Below the pieces are notes generated by a model. That model searched no databases. It was given only the letters and a program-made list of their open reading frames with translations, and was not told where the DNA came from. DNA of 9,117 nucleotides from contig URWJ01000051.1 of NCBI GenBank assembly GCA_900551535.1, forward strand, positions 1 through 9,117, given 5' to 3'. Both the position numbers and the translations under genes were made by a program. Every line of letters starts with the position of its first letter. The stretch's first letter is position 1. Positions 6,917 through 9,117 of the stretch are shown one piece after another. Source of the stretch: an uncultured Granulicatella sp. (GTDB lineage Bacteria > Bacillota > Bacilli > Lactobacillales > Aerococcaceae).

Positions 6917-6950
6917 CTGCTCCCCCAGCGTTTTTACTATACGCGCAAGC

Positions 6951-6979
6951 AAAAAAAGAACCCAGCATTAGCTAGGTTC
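6951..6979 (-). terminator. Intrinsic terminator closing the accessory gene run
   Basis: On the minus strand GAACCUAGC pairs with GCUGGGUUC (plus 6971-6979 and 6958-6966), a 9-bp helix with one U-G wobble and a UAAU loop, followed by seven U residues (6951-6957). It begins about 35 bases after the stop codon of the DUF1310-like gene. It separates the AT-rich accessory run from the esterase operon. Confidence 0.92.
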
Positions 6980-7014
6980 GGGTGATTTAATTAATTTTTG
7001 TGGCACATCACGGA

Positions 7015-7758
7015 TTACTGTTTCAAGAACTTATCTAACGCTTCATAAGTAAACCCACCACCAAATTCATATTTTCCGTCTTTTTTTCTAATAGAGATAT
7101 GCATTTTCAAGTTTTCATCCCCATTAATCAAAAGCTCAGATTTAAGGCCCCTATCCTCTACAGATGGCATTTTATCCACATTAACCTTGTAAGAACGAAT
7201 TTTCCCCTTCTCAGTAAATGCTTGAGGATCGAGCTTTAGAAGCTCCTCTTTTATCAAAGCTACTATTTCTGGCCTCTTCATTTCTTCGTCCCTAAGATAA
7301 TCATCTGCCTCTCGAGAAATACCCGAGCTTTCGACTTGGTAATTTTCCGATTCCTTATTCTTGTCCTTAAACCTCCCAGTACTTTCACTATTACTGATGA
7401 GTAAGCTTATTCTTAAATCGGGATTTCCATTTATAAATATTGTAGTTTCAATCCCAAACCCCCATGAATTCAGTTGGGTTTTATCATAATCAATTTTATA
7501 TGATTTAATTATATGGTATTCGCTATCACCTCTATCACTAGTATCTTTATCTCTAATCTTTTTATCACTAACAACTATTCCATTAGGTTCTCTGATAATA
7601 TTATCTTCTATACTTCTTAGTGATTTTTCAATGACTGCGATGACTTCTGGCTTCTGTAACTCTTCTCGAATATAAACTTTCTCCCGATATTTTGTAATTA
7701 CTACTATGGCGAGATATGATAATAGAATCCCTAACCATATTTTTCTCTTTTTCTTCAT
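7015..7758 (-). CDS. Membrane-anchored protein with two tandem DUF1310-like domains
   Basis: A 247-residue protein with a basic N-terminus (MKKKRK) and one hydrophobic segment (about 7-22), so it should be membrane-anchored with the bulk outside the cell. The rest is an internal duplication. EELQKPEVIAVIEKSL (32-47), IKSYKIDYDK (84-93) and a hydrophobic strand ending near INGNPDLRISL recur as EEMKRPEIVALIKEEL (158-173), IRSYKVNVDK (187-196) and INGDENLKMHI. The second copy, with LDPQAFTEKGKI and a C-terminal GGG segment, resembles DUF1310 proteins of streptococci and listeriae, usually single-domain and about 125 residues. Function is unknown. AGGAG lies 7 bases before the ATG. It follows the DUF443-like gene by 17 bases and is the last gene before the terminator. 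The coding sequence is notably AT-rich. Confidence 0.8.
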   Translation of the reverse strand: MKKKRKIWLGILLSYLAIVVITKYREKVYIREELQKPEVIAVIEKSLRSIEDNIIREPNGIVVSDKKIRDKDTSDRGDSEYHIIKSYKIDYDKTQLNSWGFGIETTIFINGNPDLRISLLISNSESTGRFKDKNKESENYQVESSGISREADDYLRDEEMKRPEIVALIKEELLKLDPQAFTEKGKIRSYKVNVDKMPSVEDRGLKSELLINGDENLKMHISIRKKDGKYEFGGGFTYEALDKFLKQ

Positions 7759-7775
7759 ATGAATACTCCTAAAAA

Positions 7776-8435
7776 TTATTGTTTTTCTTCGATTGAAACA
7801 AGCTTTATCAATTGTTTTTTATAATCATAATCAATTGGCGTCATACCTAACCAAAAAAGAAAAAATAACCACGATAGTATTGAAAGAGGAATTAAAAATC
7901 CTCCTTCACTCCCATTATTTGTATTCATAAATAAAAATACAAAAATAAGTACAAGTCCTATTCCAAACCAATAGGAAAAATCTCTTCTTTTAGTAAACAT
8001 AAATGTTGCTCTATATCGTTTTGCATTTTCAGGCAATCTTTCCGCAACTTTCTTCTGAGCTTGTTTGATGTAAACTTTTGCGAGTAAGTATGAAATAAAT
8101 ACTGTTAAAGCTACGATTCCCCATTTTAAAAGAGCTTGCTGATGAATATTATACTTTAAGAAGATACTCTCAAACATCTTAAACGTTATCGTCGTAAGTG
8201 GTTGTGTCGCCGCTACTGCCCCCATGTACTTTGGTGATGGTTTAGCTTTAAATTCAAAGTTTTGATCATGATAGCCAAACTCCACCATGTCTACACTCAC
8301 TTGAGTTGGAATAATCCCAAAGCCATACACGTTGGGCCTGATGGTACTCGTATCCATAATGTATCTCTTACCGTTTGAGTCCGTCACGATTTTGTGGCAT
8401 GTAGACATCGAATCTTTAAACGTTAATTTGTTCAT
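7776..8435 (-). CDS. Polytopic membrane protein, DUF443 / tandem five-TM-like
   Basis: A 219-residue membrane protein. A soluble N-terminal part with the pattern KIVxxxxGKRYIMDTST (15-31) is followed by hydrophobic segments at about 70-90 (weak), 100-120, 153-171 and 179-198, with a basic loop at 121-152. Soluble N-terminus with YxxD-type strand, short linker, helices and basic mid-loop match the order I know for DUF443 (Gpos_tandem_5TM) proteins of staphylococci, though I count four helices rather than five. That family often occurs in tandem arrays, and S. aureus TsaI, which protects against the type VII-secreted TspA toxin, belongs to it. AAAAGGAGG lies 6 bases upstream of the ATG. It sits 24 bases after the upstream gene and 17 before the DUF1310-like gene. 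The family call is from memory of the pattern and moderate only. Confidence 0.7.
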   Translation of the reverse strand: MNKLTFKDSMSTCHKIVTDSNGKRYIMDTSTIRPNVYGFGIIPTQVSVDMVEFGYHDQNFEFKAKPSPKYMGAVAATQPLTTITFKMFESIFLKYNIHQQALLKWGIVALTVFISYLLAKVYIKQAQKKVAERLPENAKRYRATFMFTKRRDFSYWFGIGLVLIFVFLFMNTNNGSEGGFLIPLSILSWLFFLFWLGMTPIDYDYKKQLIKLVSIEEKQ

Positions 8436-8459
8436 GGATTCCCTCCTTTTTAGTGTAGA

Positions 8460-8885
8460 TTATTCAAAGATGTAGTATACTCCATCTTTCTCTATTCTTG
8501 GATGATGATTCATCCCTATCAGAGACATTTTTGGAATGCTATCTGAGCGCTCTAATCTAAAATCAATAAAAATTATTGTCTTTTGATTATTATTAAAGGT
8601 TCCTTTTACTGATAAATTGTATGACTCAGCAAAGATTCCATTGCTTACAGCTCCAACCTCTAGAGTATTCCAATCAAACTGTACAGATTCTATCTTTGAA
8701 TATCTAGAATGAATCCACGCCACAATTTCTTCTTCGTGCTCTTTCAGCCACGCCAATTGTTTGTCTCTCGCCGTCGCAAAAATCGTATTCTCTCTCCAAC
8801 TTGGATTGATCACGTTGAGGACTGTAACACCGCCGACTGTCAGTAATAGCAGAGCGCTTGCTGTAATTGCTGCTTTCTTTTTCAT
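8460..8885 (-). CDS. Small membrane-anchored protein of unknown function (paralogue 2 of a tandem pair)
   Basis: A 141-residue protein with an N-terminal basic stretch and one hydrophobic helix (about 6-24), followed by an extracytoplasmic domain that looks like an alpha helix (DKQLAWLKEHEEEIVAWI, 41-58) and several beta strands. There is no lipobox cysteine, so it is probably a signal-anchor protein. A GTG start 9 bases upstream is possible, but GGGGTGA fits the ATG at 8885 better. The domain architecture (helix, KIESVQFDW strand, VKGTFNN strand) is reminiscent of the DUF1433/DUF1310 class of small Firmicute proteins, but I cannot assign a family. The gene upstream is a clear paralogue: over the 57 alignable C-terminal residues about half are identical. 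A DUF443-like gene follows after 24 bases. Confidence 0.8.
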   Translation of the reverse strand: MKKKAAITASALLLLTVGGVTVLNVINPSWRENTIFATARDKQLAWLKEHEEEIVAWIHSRYSKIESVQFDWNTLEVGAVSNGIFAESYNLSVKGTFNNNQKTIIFIDFRLERSDSIPKMSLIGMNHHPRIEKDGVYYIFE

Positions 8886-8932
8886 CGTAGTCACCCCACT
8901 AAATCAGGCTATTCGTATATAACTTATTAAAA

Positions 8933-9117
8933 TTAATTAAGTCCGTCATAAATATAATACCCATTCCCTTTCCATATACGTGGGGATTCGTTCAACTTTA
9001 TATTAGACATACTTGGGAGGTCATCTGGCTTATTTAGAGTGAAATCAATATAAATCTCAGTATCTGAAATTTCATTAAAAGTCCCCTTTACAGATAGGTC
9101 ATATTCTGTTGTAAAGA
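8933..9117 (-). CDS. 3' end of a paralogue of the 8460-8885 gene (cut by the window edge)
   Basis: The last 60 codons of a minus-strand gene are visible, starting with FTTEYDLSVKGTFN and ending in YYIYDGLN before the stop at 8933-8935; the 5' part lies beyond the window. It aligns without gaps to residues 85-141 of the neighbouring protein: YxLSVKGTFN, IDF, PxMS, PRI and YYI are shared, about 29 of 57 positions. It extends three residues further at the C-terminus. It is 47 bases upstream of its paralogue in the same orientation with no terminator between them, so both are probably in one transcript. Function is unknown. Confidence 0.85.
   Translation of the reverse strand, partial: FTTEYDLSVKGTFNEISDTEIYIDFTLNKPDDLPSMSNIKLNESPRIWKGNGYYIYDGLN

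Noticed and set aside
7172..7180. Perfect DnaA-box sequence TTATCCACA
   Set aside because: It is a single copy within the DUF1310-like coding sequence, with no cluster of boxes, no AT-rich unwinding element and no dnaA/dnaN nearby, so there is no case for an origin.
8886..8932. Possible internal promoter (TTATATA-like) between the two paralogues
   Set aside because: The spacer is AT-rich by composition and no paired -35 element at 16-18 bases was found.

Overview
The window looks like chromosomal DNA of a low-to-mid GC Gram-positive bacterium, most likely in the Lactobacillales (a Carnobacteriaceae/Aerococcaceae/Enterococcaceae-like organism; I cannot fix the genus). The reasons are a tRNA-Val-responsive T-box leader in front of valS, strong AGGAGG-type ribosome binding sites, vegetative TTGNNN-17-TANNNT promoters, the valS-folC-radC order, and small families (DUF1310-like, DUF443-like) typical of Firmicutes. 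Every credible gene is on the minus strand, so transcription runs from high to low coordinates.

Right part (about 6951-9117), accessory and AT-rich: a run of small membrane-anchored or membrane-spanning proteins in close head-to-tail order. First comes the 3' end of a gene cut by the window edge (8933-9117), then its complete paralogue (8460-8885), then a polytopic membrane protein with a DUF443/'tandem five-TM' layout (7776-8435), then a membrane-anchored protein carrying two tandem DUF1310-like domains (7015-7758). A strong intrinsic terminator (6951-6979) closes the run. Sampled 60-base stretches here are about 27-32% GC, against about 45-55% in valS and folC, which suggests a separate evolutionary history. 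DUF443 is the family of the S. aureus TsaI immunity proteins that protect against the type VII-secreted toxin TspA, so this cluster could be an orphan or toxin-linked immunity array. That is an inference; no toxin lies inside the window.

Middle part (5345-6916): a two-gene unit with its own -10 element encodes a 115-residue four-helix membrane protein and an EstA/esterase D-type serine hydrolase. No terminator is visible after the esterase. The valS promoter and a complete T-box leader follow directly: Stem I with a GUA valine specifier, Stem III, antiterminator and terminator.

Left part (1-5344), core housekeeping: valS (valyl-tRNA synthetase) with its own terminator; folC (folylpolyglutamate/dihydrofolate synthase) from an extended -10 promoter, followed 43 bases later by radC (JAMM/MPN+ family); then a monocistronic cold-shock protein gene with a strong promoter, a 5' leader of about 100 nt and a perfect intrinsic terminator. 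The genes serve translation, folate metabolism, a DNA-repair/competence-associated family and cold or RNA homeostasis, and are regulated independently apart from the folC-radC pair.
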